A DNA stretch of 25,840 nucleotides, taken from Bacteroidota bacterium (GTDB taxonomy: Bacteria > Bacteroidota > Bacteroidia > SpSt-205 > S141-50). Every line of letters starts with the position of its first letter. The first letter of the stretch is position 1. The stretch covers positions 1 to 25,840 of the forward strand of contig WFXK01000112.1 of NCBI GenBank assembly GCA_015490695.1. Direction: 5' to 3'. Shown here piece by piece: positions 15,451 through 23,432 of this stretch. A program made the position numbers and the translations under genes. The notes beneath the pieces are model-generated. The model worked only from the letters and a program-made list of their open reading frames with translations. It made no database searches and was not told the origin of the DNA.

Positions 15451-16395
15451 ATGAAGGAGCGTATTTTGATTCTTGGCGCAGGTGGGCAAATCGGTTCAGA
15501 ATTAGCTCCCTTTCTTGCAGAGAAAGGGAACGAGGTTTTTGTTAGTGACATCCGCCTGCTAAATACCTCCTTTCCTTTTGAACAAGTAGATGTATGTGAT
15601 TTCAACGCCTTAAAAGCCTTGTTTGAAAAAGTTCGTCCCGATAGCGTTTATCATTTAGCAGCATTATTATCCGCAACAGCAGAAAAAGACCCTCAAAAAG
15701 CATGGCAAGTTAATGTAGAAGGACTGCGAAATGTATTAGAGTGCTGTATACAATATCAGGTCAAACGGCTGTTTTGGCCCAGTTCTATTGCAGTCTTTGG
15801 ACCTAATAGCCCTAAAGAAAACACGCCACAACATACTGTTTTAGAACCTACAACGATTTACGGCATTACTAAGGTGGTAGGCGAGCATTTATGCCATTAT
15901 TATCATTTGCGTTTTGGATTAGATGTTCGTAGTTTACGTTATCCAGGGCTAATTAGTTACAAAGCATTGCCTGGAGGGGGAACGACAGACTACGCCGTAG
16001 AGATTTTTTACAAAGCGATAGCAAAGCAACGCTATACTTGTTTTTTAGCCCCTAATAGAGCTTTACCAATGATGTATATGCCCGATGCCTTAGAAGCAAC
16101 GTATCAATTGATGCAAGCCCCATCTGAACGACTATCTGTAAGAACTTCTTACAACATCCATGCTTTTTCTTTTACTCCTGAGCAATTAGCTAAAGAAATT
16201 CAAAAACATTTGCCAGCATTTCAATGCGACTATGCTCCTGATTTTAGGGATAAGATTGCGCAGAGTTGGCCCCAAAGTATTGACGATAGCATTGCTCGTA
16301 GGGATTGGCAATGGCAACCCCACTATAACTTCGCTACTATGGTTAAAGATATGCTAACTCATATCAAAGAAAAAGTTTTGTCTTCTCAAACTTAA
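15451..16395 (+). CDS. L-threonine 3-dehydrogenase, short-chain (epimerase-like) type
   Basis: 314 residues from ATG 15451. Extended short-chain dehydrogenase fold: NAD-binding G-A-G-G-Q-I-G (9-15 region), catalytic Y-G-I-T-K (Tyr and Lys three apart), and a preceding S-S for the Ser. The C-terminal half has the features that separate this group from sugar epimerases: R-S-L-R-Y-P-G-L-I-S-Y, P-G-G-G-T-T-D-Y-A-V-E-I-F-Y-K-A-I, L-P-M-M-Y-M-P-D-A and S-W-P-x-S-I-D-D. It oxidises L-threonine to 2-amino-3-oxobutyrate, which goes on to glycine and acetyl-CoA or aminoacetone. The partner KBL ligase is not in the window. It is first in an operon with HPPD 12 bp downstream, suggesting shared control of amino-acid breakdown. 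Confidence 0.85.
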   Translation: MKERILILGAGGQIGSELAPFLAEKGNEVFVSDIRLLNTSFPFEQVDVCDFNALKALFEKVRPDSVYHLAALLSATAEKDPQKAWQVNVEGLRNVLECCIQYQVKRLFWPSSIAVFGPNSPKENTPQHTVLEPTTIYGITKVVGEHLCHYYHLRFGLDVRSLRYPGLISYKALPGGGTTDYAVEIFYKAIAKQRYTCFLAPNRALPMMYMPDALEATYQLMQAPSERLSVRTSYNIHAFSFTPEQLAKEIQKHLPAFQCDYAPDFRDKIAQSWPQSIDDSIARRDWQWQPHYNFATMVKDMLTHIKEKVLSSQT

Positions 16396-16407
16396 ACATA
16401 AAGGGCT

Positions 16408-17538
16408 ATGGCACTGAAAGCAGCACATGAGCAGATAGTACCCAAGGAGGTGGACTTCCTGCCTTTATTAGGGCACGATTATGTAGAGTTTTATGTAGGG
16501 AACGCCAAGCAGGCTGCCTATTATTATCAAACTGCCTTTGGCTTCCAACCTTTAGCCTACAAAGGATTAGAAACAGGTTCAAAAGAGGTGGTCAGCTACG
16601 CCCTCAAACAAGGAGACGTTATCTTTGTGTTTACTTCCACGTATGTACCCGACCATCCTATTGCAGAACACGTAAAACTGCATGGTGATGGCGTTAAGGT
16701 CTTAGCATTAACCGTAGAAGACGCAGCAAAAGCTTTTGAAGAAACCACTAAACGAGGTGCTAAACCCTACATGGAACCCCAACGGATTGAGGACGAACAT
16801 GGCGAAGTCGTCCTTTCAGGTATCCATACCTATGGCGAAACCGTCCATATCTTCGTTGAAAGGAAAAATTACAAAGGCGTCTTTCTACCCGGTTATGAAC
16901 CCTGGGAACCTGAATACAAAACCAAAGAGGTCGGCATCTTGCTCATAGACCATTGTGTTGGCAATGTTGGCTGGGGCGAAATGAATAAATGGGCACGCTT
17001 CTACGCCGACGTCATGGGCTTCACACAACTCATCTCCTTCGACGATGAAGACATCTCCACCGAATACACCGCTTTGATGAGTAAAGTCATGCAAGGAGGA
17101 AAAGGAAGAATTAAATTCCCCATCAACGAACCCGCAGAAGGAAAGAGAAAATCCCAAATTGAAGAATACTTAGACTTCTACCGCGGTCCAGGCGTACAAC
17201 ATATCGCATTACTAACCGACGATATTATTTTTACCATTAGAGAACTCCGTAAACGCGGTGTAGAGTTCTTAGAAGTTCCTTATACTTACTATGAGGACTT
17301 GCCTAAGCGCGTAGGAAAGATTGACGAACCTATTGATGTCTTAGCAGAACTGAAGATTTTAGTAGACCGAGACGATGAAGGGTATTTACTGCAGTTATTT
17401 ACGAAGCCTTTACAAGACAGACCGACCTTTTTCATAGAAATTATTCAGCGTAAAGGAGCAAAATCTTTCGGGAAAGGAAACTTTAAGGCATTGTTTGAAG
17501 CCATAGAGCGAGAACAAGCCCGCCGTGGAACTTTATAA
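16408..17538 (+). CDS. hppD: 4-Hydroxyphenylpyruvate dioxygenase
   Basis: 376 residues, typical length. An Fe(II) enzyme of tyrosine breakdown that turns 4-hydroxyphenylpyruvate into homogentisate in the cytoplasm. Two vicinal-oxygen-chelate domains. The 2-His-1-Glu iron site is complete: H182 (I-D-H-C-V-G-N), H265 (G-V-Q-H-I-A-L) and E344 (F-F-I-E-I-I-Q-R). The C-terminal helix motif F-G-K-G-N-F-K-A-L-F-E-A-I-E is kept. It sits between threonine dehydrogenase and ThiE; homogentisate dioxygenase, the next step, is not here. ThiE begins 16 bp after its stop. Confidence 0.95.
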   Translation: MALKAAHEQIVPKEVDFLPLLGHDYVEFYVGNAKQAAYYYQTAFGFQPLAYKGLETGSKEVVSYALKQGDVIFVFTSTYVPDHPIAEHVKLHGDGVKVLALTVEDAAKAFEETTKRGAKPYMEPQRIEDEHGEVVLSGIHTYGETVHIFVERKNYKGVFLPGYEPWEPEYKTKEVGILLIDHCVGNVGWGEMNKWARFYADVMGFTQLISFDDEDISTEYTALMSKVMQGGKGRIKFPINEPAEGKRKSQIEEYLDFYRGPGVQHIALLTDDIIFTIRELRKRGVEFLEVPYTYYEDLPKRVGKIDEPIDVLAELKILVDRDDEGYLLQLFTKPLQDRPTFFIEIIQRKGAKSFGKGNFKALFEAIEREQARRGTL

Positions 17539-17554
17539 ATCTAATCCTGTAGCT

Positions 17555-18229
17555 ATGAGTGCAGTACGCGTTGGACGACTGCACTGCATAACAGATACTT
17601 CTTTACAAAAGCGCTTTTCCCATAAACAATTAGTTAAAATGGCATTGAGGGCAAAAGTGCCCGTAATCCAATACCGCAATAAAAACCCCATTGATGCAAA
17701 AGCCCTAACAGAACTACAACAAATTGTAGAGAGCGTAAGAAAAGCAGAACAATGTTGTCTTATCATCAATGACCATGTGCATTTAGCAGCGCAACTGCAC
17801 GCAGATGGCGTGCACATTGGACAAGAAGACCTCTCCTTAGAAGAAACAGCAAAAGTGCTCAACGAAGGACAAATTATTGGGGTAAGCATCCATAGTGCGC
17901 AAGAGTTGCGGAAGCTGTTAAGTTCTCCTTTTTATGAGCGAGTTCATTATATTGGTGTAGGTCCTGTATATGGGACTTACTCTAAGGGTTCTCGGTATTT
18001 GCCACCGATGAGCAGTCGGGAGTTTGCAAAGATTTGTGCGATGTCGCCGTTCCCTGTGATTGCAATAGGGGGAATTACAAAAGAACGGGTTTATGACGTG
18101 ATGGCACAAGGCGCTTATGGCGTGGCAGTCCTCTCAGCATTCGCTTGTGCAGAAGACCCTTATAGCGCCGCTATGGAACTTATGGAAGCTGTCCATAGCG
18201 CTGTGGATAAACTGCAAAGCACAAGATAG
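17555..18229 (+). CDS. thiE: Thiamine phosphate synthase (ThiE)
   Basis: 224 residues from ATG 17555; a GTG at 17525 lies inside hppD and adds an unmatched tail. It joins the thiazole and pyrimidine (HMP-PP) halves to form thiamine phosphate. TIM-barrel with family motifs: I-Q-Y-R-N-K (38-43; usually QYREK, so Glu is Asn here while Arg and Lys are kept), I-I-N-D-H (70-74), D-G-V-H-I-G-Q-E-D (84-92), G-V-S-I-H-S, I-G-V-G-P-V-Y-G-T-Y-S-K (133-144) and P-V-I-A-I-G-G-I. A TenI-like isomerase is the alternative, but the motif set favours ThiE. No TPP riboswitch is visible because it is internal to the operon. The 3' end overlaps the next gene. Confidence 0.8.
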   Translation: MSAVRVGRLHCITDTSLQKRFSHKQLVKMALRAKVPVIQYRNKNPIDAKALTELQQIVESVRKAEQCCLIINDHVHLAAQLHADGVHIGQEDLSLEETAKVLNEGQIIGVSIHSAQELRKLLSSPFYERVHYIGVGPVYGTYSKGSRYLPPMSSREFAKICAMSPFPVIAIGGITKERVYDVMAQGAYGVAVLSAFACAEDPYSAAMELMEAVHSAVDKLQSTR

Positions 18230-19529
18230 CTTAACCCTTACCATCCACTCCATCTACGGAAATCAAAAAACAAAAAAGAAAATCATTCTAAGAGAACTGC
18301 AATTCAAGAATGGTGATGTTATACCTTTATACTTAAAAGATTCCATAAAAAAGACACAAGAGCAACTGCTTTATAGTTCAGGGCTATTTAATAAAGTGAC
18401 GATTGAAGATACTGTTGTAAGCAATCAACTGCAGTGGAAGGTTTATGTAGAGGAGCGCTGGTATTTGTGGCCCTATGCTTATGTAACCTTTGCCGACCCT
18501 ACTATTAACGATTGGTTGGAACATCGCCGCCTCAATCGGCTTACACTCCACGCCGGTATAGCCCATACCAACTTTACAGGCTACAACGACAAAGCTTACT
18601 TAGGAATCCGTTATGGTTATCGCGAAGCCATTACCTTAGGCTATATGCGCCCTTTTTTATTCCCTAAGCAACAATGGGATATTCTTTTAGAAAGTGAATG
18701 GGTGCGTCAAAGAGAACTGATTACCAGCACGCAAAATGGAGAAATCATTCGTCCTCAATTCTATCCTAACTATGCTATCACTTACTTCTTTAGTCGTGTT
18801 GCTCTGAGAAAACGCTTTTCCCAATACCACTTCCTCTATGTTAGACCCTCCTATAGGCAAGTAAGCATCCATGATAGCGTCTTATATTACAACCCACTAT
18901 TTCTTGGAGAAAAACAAAAAACAAGTATCCGATATACCAACATAGAAATCCGTCTTAAATGGGACGAGCGAAACATCAGACCCTATCCTACAAAAGGGTA
19001 CAAAATGGAATTAAGTGCCTCATTAAACTCCTTAGGGTTTAGTAAAAGTTTCTTCTCCTACAACTTCTTTCATGAATTTAGTCGTCGCTGGTATTGGGCA
19101 GCGGGGCTCTACATAGCACAATTGTGGGGAAAAAAAGTTCCCTATTTTGAAAAACTACGTCTATCTAAAACCGCCTATGGCTTAAGAGGATTCCAACGCT
19201 ATTACATTGATGGCACTTTTTTAGCCGTAGTAAAAACCGAATGGAAATTCGCCGTGGTTCCTTGGCAATTATTCCATTGGAAACGTTTGCCTCGTTATTT
19301 TCGTACTTTTCCTTTTGGTTGTTATCTCTATCTTTTTGGCGACGCAGGCTATATAGAAGACCGTAGCAATACTAACTTTGATGATTTCTATAAAAAACGC
19401 TTCTTAGGAGGATACGGCATCGGCATAGACCTCGTTACCTTCTACGATATTGTCTTCCGAGTAGAGCTCATAAGAAACCATCTGGGCGTTTGGGATTGGC
19501 TATTCCAAGCCGAATTAGCAATCCGCTAA
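18147..19529 (+). CDS. One-POTRA BamA/TamA-like outer-membrane barrel protein
   Basis: 460 residues if translation starts at GTG 18147; ATG 18117 gives 470. GTG 18147 yields a tidy signal peptide (MQKTLIAPLWNLWKLSIA, then A-L-W-I-N-C-K-A-Q with cleavage before D), wholly inside thiE in the +1 frame. A single POTRA domain follows: I-Y-G-N-Q-K-T-K-K-K-I-I-L-R-E-L-Q-F, N-G-D-V-I, Y-S-S-G-L-F-N-K-V-T-I, ending V-Y-V-E-E-R-W. The remaining ~340 residues are alternating aromatic/hydrophobic strands of a barrel (for example R-Y-P-T-K-G-Y-K-M-E-like W-D-E-R-N-I-R-P-Y-P-T-K-G-Y). BamA has five POTRAs, so this is a smaller Omp85 relative, role unknown (insertion or secretion). Its stop overlaps the opposing gene by 4 nt. 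Confidence 0.8.
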   Translation: MQKTLIAPLWNLWKLSIALWINCKAQDSLTLTIHSIYGNQKTKKKIILRELQFKNGDVIPLYLKDSIKKTQEQLLYSSGLFNKVTIEDTVVSNQLQWKVYVEERWYLWPYAYVTFADPTINDWLEHRRLNRLTLHAGIAHTNFTGYNDKAYLGIRYGYREAITLGYMRPFLFPKQQWDILLESEWVRQRELITSTQNGEIIRPQFYPNYAITYFFSRVALRKRFSQYHFLYVRPSYRQVSIHDSVLYYNPLFLGEKQKTSIRYTNIEIRLKWDERNIRPYPTKGYKMELSASLNSLGFSKSFFSYNFFHEFSRRWYWAAGLYIAQLWGKKVPYFEKLRLSKTAYGLRGFQRYYIDGTFLAVVKTEWKFAVVPWQLFHWKRLPRYFRTFPFGCYLYLFGDAGYIEDRSNTNFDDFYKKRFLGGYGIGIDLVTFYDIVFRVELIRNHLGVWDWLFQAELAIR

Positions 19530-21166
19530 GGTAATTGCAAAGCAAACTCCATAGTATAATACTGCTCCTCACTATAGGCTTTCAAAACAAAATAACGAAG
19601 GTCTAAAAAGTAATCCCTATTCCTTCTTAACTCATCAAATGTTTCATAATTAGTATAACGTCTTATTAACGCCCACATAGGAAGGCTGTGGTAAAAAATC
19701 GTATAATTTGCTGCTTCATCTATTAAAGGTAATTGAGAGAGAAAATCAGCATTGCTTAAAGCGTTTCCTTCTTGAAGTGCATCTATCCAAGTTTTTAACG
19801 TTGCTAAATCCATTGCAAAAAGGACGTAATCTTTGTATTGGGCTACATAAGGCATTTGAATATCCTTAAGCCACTTTCCTAAAAGGATTTTAAATAGTCC
19901 TTTCAACTTCCATTGATGAATAACCACATCTTTATAGGTTGCTTCAAAAGGTTTAAAGGGGGTTCGTCGTTTCATTTGGCGCATAAGAAGTTCTAACCGC
20001 TCTTGTGCTAAGGCTTTATCTTTTGCATGAAACACAACAATACGCTCTGCCATAGTGCCTGTCGCAGAAGAAGGTGGCTCTACTAAAGCAAAAGCAATAG
20101 TATTTCCAACCCAATCAAATAAAATTTCATCTAAACGGATATTAAGAAGTCGCTCTAAGCGCTTCCTTTGTTTCTCAAAAGCTTCATACTCTTCTGGAGA
20201 CTTAGAACGCCATAAGGTCATTAACCGATCGCGTACTGCTTTGAAGTCCTCAAAACTAAGTTGTAGGAACAAAGCGGTTTGTTGTGGCAATACTTCTAAA
20301 GCCTCAGACGCTACAGCACGTTCTTCTAATAACGCATTCAAATAGGATGCACTTTCAACTTTTGGGAACAAATTACCTTCTCCTTTAATCGCTTTAGGCT
20401 CTATAGTAAAATACAATGCAATCACATCTAAAACCTCTGGAATCGCTTTTAATTCTTCAACCGACGCTGATGAATAAATGGCTAAAAAATCATCCAAATA
20501 ATCACCATGTACATAAAGCCGTATATCCCCCGATTTCATGCTTTCTATTTGCTTAGAAAAAACAGGATGCGCCACAAAATAAGGTTGCCGTGAAGCATCT
20601 ATCGCTTTATGAACTAAAGATGCCGTATAAGAAAAAATCAAAAGGTTGTTATGAATCGTCAAATACAAAATCTCTCCTGATTCTACATCTTCTAACTCTA
20701 TAATCTCTTTGTCGCGATAATCATGTTGATGAACTTTAAATCCAAACTTTTCTCCTAAGGTAGCAAAGATTTTAGATAGAGTTATCAAGCGCGTTTGTTT
20801 ATTCAGCGCCATAACATAAAGCAAATCCCAATCCCTCGGTTGCGTACGATGAATACTAATCCATAACGCTTTGTTTTTTAATAATTTGGCTAAGAAAGTG
20901 TTTTTTTCTAAAAGATTTTCCAATGTTTTTAAGTAAGTATCATATTGCCGAAAATAGGGGTGTTGAATAAGGTGTTTCCAAATAGGGTAGTTATGGATTC
21001 TTTTATATAGTCCGAAGGGGTCTGGGGCTTCTACAATAAAGATAGCATCCTTAGGAATTACACTTAAAGGACGCAGTTGCTTTTGAGGAATGAGGAAGAT
21101 ATAAATAAGGATGCCGATAATAGCGAAGATAATCAGCCACAAAAAGATAGTAATGATGCGCTTCAT
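19526..21166 (-). CDS. DUF3352-like single-pass membrane-anchored protein
   Basis: 546 residues. The N-terminus is a short basic start and one membrane helix (residues 5-26, I-F-L-W-L-I-I-F-A-I-I-G-I-L-I-Y-I-F core), leaving a large periplasmic domain. The sequence begins the mature region with V-I-P-K-D-A-I-F-I-V-E-A-P-D-P, the typical opening of DUF3352-like proteins, and contains long regions of paired strands with a repeat of A-L-F-L-Q-L-S-F-E-D-F. I know of no biochemical function. The ATG overlaps the phosphatase stop (ATGA), so the two are made together and may work together. It is convergent with the barrel gene with a 4-nt overlap and no room for a terminator. Confidence 0.65.
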   Translation of the reverse strand: MKRIITIFLWLIIFAIIGILIYIFLIPQKQLRPLSVIPKDAIFIVEAPDPFGLYKRIHNYPIWKHLIQHPYFRQYDTYLKTLENLLEKNTFLAKLLKNKALWISIHRTQPRDWDLLYVMALNKQTRLITLSKIFATLGEKFGFKVHQHDYRDKEIIELEDVESGEILYLTIHNNLLIFSYTASLVHKAIDASRQPYFVAHPVFSKQIESMKSGDIRLYVHGDYLDDFLAIYSSASVEELKAIPEVLDVIALYFTIEPKAIKGEGNLFPKVESASYLNALLEERAVASEALEVLPQQTALFLQLSFEDFKAVRDRLMTLWRSKSPEEYEAFEKQRKRLERLLNIRLDEILFDWVGNTIAFALVEPPSSATGTMAERIVVFHAKDKALAQERLELLMRQMKRRTPFKPFEATYKDVVIHQWKLKGLFKILLGKWLKDIQMPYVAQYKDYVLFAMDLATLKTWIDALQEGNALSNADFLSQLPLIDEAANYTIFYHSLPMWALIRRYTNYETFDELRRNRDYFLDLRYFVLKAYSEEQYYTMEFALQLP

Positions 21167-22734
21167 TGTATTTTTAGTGGTTTACCTTCGCACCAGCTTA
21201 CAGGGAGTTTTAACCATTTTGCTAAGGTAGGCACCATTTGAATAGGTTCTACTGCCTCTTCTATCACTTGTTGAGGAATATTGCTTCCATAAAACAGCAA
21301 AGGCACCCAGGCATCGTAATCGTAAGCGGTGTAGTGATTGGTTTTGTAACCTTCTTCTATTAAATAATAAGGTTGGTGCACGATAAAGAGTTCGCCTGAA
21401 CGCTTAGGGTGGAAGCTGCGTTTTGCCGCTATAAAGTAGGTGTGTAAAGTAGAATCCGCAATAGCATCCTTTTCAAAATCTTTTTTCGTCCAGACCGCTA
21501 TAAAAGCTTCTTGCTGTTGTAGATAGGACTTAAGTACTGCAGCGACACTATCTTCATTTAGTTGATAATGGTTCAATTTTTGTTTTTGTAAGAAGATGTA
21601 GGGCATAGCGATTTTTTGAATCCAGGAAGAGGGAAGGGTGTCGTTGAAGTGGCTTTTTAAGAATTTATCGCATTGTTTTTTGAGTTCGTAGGGGCTTAGT
21701 CTTTTGCCATTGGGGTGTTGTTCTGGAATAGGGGCAACGCCATGGTCCGAAGTTAATGCAAGAACATATTGGTTTTTCCCTACGGTTTCATCAAGAAAGA
21801 GAATAAAATCTTGTAGTAGACTGTCTAAGTGGAAATAAATTTCCCAAAGTTCTCTACTTTGCGGACCGAAGTAGTGTCCGACGTAGTCTGTAGTGGAGAT
21901 ACTAAGGCATAGCAAATCTGGAGTGACGTCTTTCCCTAATTGAAGTTTACGGATGGCATGTTTTGCGAAGTCAAAAGTGTAGGTGATGGAGAAAGGAGAG
22001 AGTAAGAAAGCTTTTGCGAAGCGAGAGGCGGGTAGTAAAGAAGTAGGCAGGGTATGGGGAAAGGTATTATTGCCGCCGGGGAAGTTCCCCTCCCAAGGCT
22101 GGTCATCTTTAAAAGGAACTAAGGAATCGGGTAGTTGTTTTTTCCATGAAGCACCTAAGAAACGTTGTAGTAGGTAGTTGTTATTCCATTGTTCAACCCA
22201 TTGGGGTAGTGTACCGCGGTAATAGTAGGAAGTAGTCCAGCGTAGTTGTTTAGTATCAAACCAAAAAACATAAGGGGCTTTTTTACCTCCCATAAGGATG
22301 GCTGCCCTATCTTTTAGTGCGATAGACACCACTTTAGCACTTGGGTAATGTTTGCGAAGCACATCGCCTAAGGTAGCCGTAAGCAGCCATCTTGGAGAAT
22401 ATCCTCTGCGTGTTAAGCACCCAACACAAGGGTATTTAGCATCTTCTACGCAGTAAATTACTTTTTCCTCTTGACGGAAGTAGTTTCCTACGATGCCGTG
22501 GCGGTGAGGATAGTTACCTGTGAGCAACGTTGCATGTCCTGGACCTGTCATATTATTCGCATGACGATAATAGCAGTGCTTAAAGTAAGTTCCTTGTAGC
22601 AGGGTTTTGAATCCTTTGAGTTGCCAAGTAAAAGTTTGCAAATAATCGCCACGCATTTGGTCAACGACCACCACAACCACTAATTTAGGCTGAGCAAATA
22701 CAAGGGTAAAAGCACACAGCAGTAATAGCCTCAT
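21163..22734 (-). CDS. PafA-type alkaline phosphatase, exported
   Basis: 523 residues from ATG 22734 (a TTG at 22743 overlaps the -7 box). Signal peptide MRLLLLCAFTLVFA, cleavage before Q15. Alkaline-phosphatase superfamily with PafA residues: Zn ligand D25 (V-D-Q-M-R-G-D), nucleophile T63 (N-M-T-G-P-G-H-A), N84 (G-I-V-G-N), K141 and R143 (L-K-D-R-A-A-I-L), Zn ligands D283 and H287 (T-T-D-Y-V-G-H) and D330-H331 (T-S-D-H-G-V-A-P). The spacing T63 to N84 (21) equals T79 to N100 in the Elizabethkingia enzyme. The third His of the second zinc site is probably the H of T-N-H-Y-T-A-Y-D-Y-D. It likely releases phosphate from monoesters in the periplasm. First gene of a two-gene operon. Confidence 0.9.
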   Translation of the reverse strand: MRLLLLCAFTLVFAQPKLVVVVVVDQMRGDYLQTFTWQLKGFKTLLQGTYFKHCYYRHANNMTGPGHATLLTGNYPHRHGIVGNYFRQEEKVIYCVEDAKYPCVGCLTRRGYSPRWLLTATLGDVLRKHYPSAKVVSIALKDRAAILMGGKKAPYVFWFDTKQLRWTTSYYYRGTLPQWVEQWNNNYLLQRFLGASWKKQLPDSLVPFKDDQPWEGNFPGGNNTFPHTLPTSLLPASRFAKAFLLSPFSITYTFDFAKHAIRKLQLGKDVTPDLLCLSISTTDYVGHYFGPQSRELWEIYFHLDSLLQDFILFLDETVGKNQYVLALTSDHGVAPIPEQHPNGKRLSPYELKKQCDKFLKSHFNDTLPSSWIQKIAMPYIFLQKQKLNHYQLNEDSVAAVLKSYLQQQEAFIAVWTKKDFEKDAIADSTLHTYFIAAKRSFHPKRSGELFIVHQPYYLIEEGYKTNHYTAYDYDAWVPLLFYGSNIPQQVIEEAVEPIQMVPTLAKWLKLPVSWCEGKPLKIQ

Positions 22735-22740
22735 GGAATA

Positions 22741-22772
22741 CAAAAGTATAGTAGGTTGTTCATTCAGACAAT
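22741..22772 (-). promoter_or_regulatory. Promoter of the phosphatase operon
   Basis: Minus-strand ATTG (22772-22769), 20 nt, TACTTTTG (22748-22741). The ATG at 22734 follows 6 nt after the box, so the leader is very short. No Pho-box-like repeat was noticed. Confidence 0.6.
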
Positions 22773-22964
22773 AGTTTTACCGAGGAGCTATAGAGGAGTT
22801 TTTGATGTTTTCTTTGTTGTCTAAAAGGAGGTGCCTTGCATTTGCTCAGCATGACGCTGCGATCTCTGTGCTACAGGGAGTTTTGACTTTGTTGGGTTGG
22901 TGCGTGTAGTTTGCAGCCTTTGCGTTATTTGTATTAGGGTTATGCGCATTATTCCGTTTTTGTG

Positions 22965-23096
22965 CGCCATTCCGAGCCGAAGGCGAGGAATCTCAATACG
23001 GATTTTTTCCAAGTGCCTTTTTGTTGGAAACGCAGGAAACTTTTAGAGTTTCCAAGGTTTCCAAAAAGAGATGCCTCGCGTTTGCTCGGCATGACG
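22965..23096 (+). repeat. Palindromic repeat, copy A (best preserved)
   Basis: Left arm 22965-22993 (CCATTCCGAG..GAGGAATCTC) and right arm 23068-23096 (GAGATGCCTC..CTCGGCATGACG) are complementary to each other and each is also self-complementary. Between them lies a nested stem: TTGGAAAC (23024-23031) with GTTTCCAA (23057-23064), and GGAAACT (23035-23041) with AGTTTCC (23047-23053). Confidence 0.9.
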
Positions 23097-23204
23097 CTAC
23101 AACCGCCGCCCTGCGGGGAGTTTTGGCGGTCATTGAGTTTATGCGTGTTATTTGCGCTTTTTGTGGTGTTTGTGTTTAGCTTAGTGCGTCATTTCACTAC
23201 TGCG

Positions 23205-23334
23205 CGTCATTCCGAGCGTAGCGAGGAATCTCAAGTACGGGTTTTTCCCTTATGCTTTTTGTTGGAAACTTGGAAAACTTTCATAATTTCTGGAGTTTCC
23301 TAAAAGAGATGCCTCGCATTCGCTCGGCATGACG
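23205..23334 (+). repeat. Palindromic repeat, copy B
   Basis: Left arm CGTCATTCCGAGCG..GAGGAATCTC, right arm GAGATGCCTCGC..CTCGGCATGACG, 130 bp end to end. The central stem TTGGAAACT / AGTTTCCTAA is present but less perfect than in copy A. Confidence 0.9.
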
Positions 23335-23400
23335 CTACAACCACTACGCTGCAAAAACACCTATGCATATGCAAAACAAAAACACCAAAACAGCACATAA

Positions 23401-23432
23401 TTTGTTCTTTTCAAGACAAAAAACTATTTTTG
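23401..23432 (+). promoter_or_regulatory. Consensus promoter of the unknown two-gene unit
   Basis: TTTG (23401-23404), 20 nt, TATTTTTG (23425-23432): both boxes exact. A TTG codon at 23430 in frame with the gene overlaps the box, so translation more likely starts at GTG 23451 or ATG 23466. Confidence 0.7.

Larger units (their letters stand above)
22828..23334 (+). repeat. Tandem array of the composite palindromic repeat (period 238-240 bp)
   Basis: Right arm only at 22828-22858, spacer 22859-22964, full palindrome A 22965-23096, spacer 23097-23204, full palindrome B 23205-23334. Right arms start at 22828, 23068 and 23306, so the period is 240 and 238. The two spacers share AGTTTTG, a T-rich TTTGCG..TTTG stretch and GTGTTTAG/GTATTAGG before the next copy. 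Confidence 0.9.

Noticed and set aside
15430..15451. GTG at 15430 as start of threonine dehydrogenase
   Set aside because: The codon overlaps the -7 promoter box, so it would not be in the mRNA; ATG 15451 fits the family N-terminus.
16396..17554. TPP riboswitch upstream of thiE or within the operon
   Set aside because: The gaps before hppD and thiE are only 12 and 16 bp; no THI-box pattern is seen.
17533..17889. 118-codon minus-strand frame inside thiE
   Set aside because: Shadow of ThiE, Cys/Ser-rich low-complexity translation.
21300..21340. Loss of a zinc-binding His in the phosphatase because the usual D-T-H-V-P reads D-A-W-V-P
   Set aside because: By comparison with NPP enzymes the ligand is more likely the His ten residues earlier (T-N-H-Y), which is present.
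22962..23303. 113-codon plus-strand reading frame across repeat copies A and B
   Set aside because: It translates the palindromic repeat (R-H-S-E-R-S-E-E-S and similar), a known source of spurious proteins; no independent coding sign.
22828..23334. CRISPR-like array of repeats with spacers
   Set aside because: The spacers are similar to each other and far too long, and the repeats are 130-bp palindromes; no cas gene is present.
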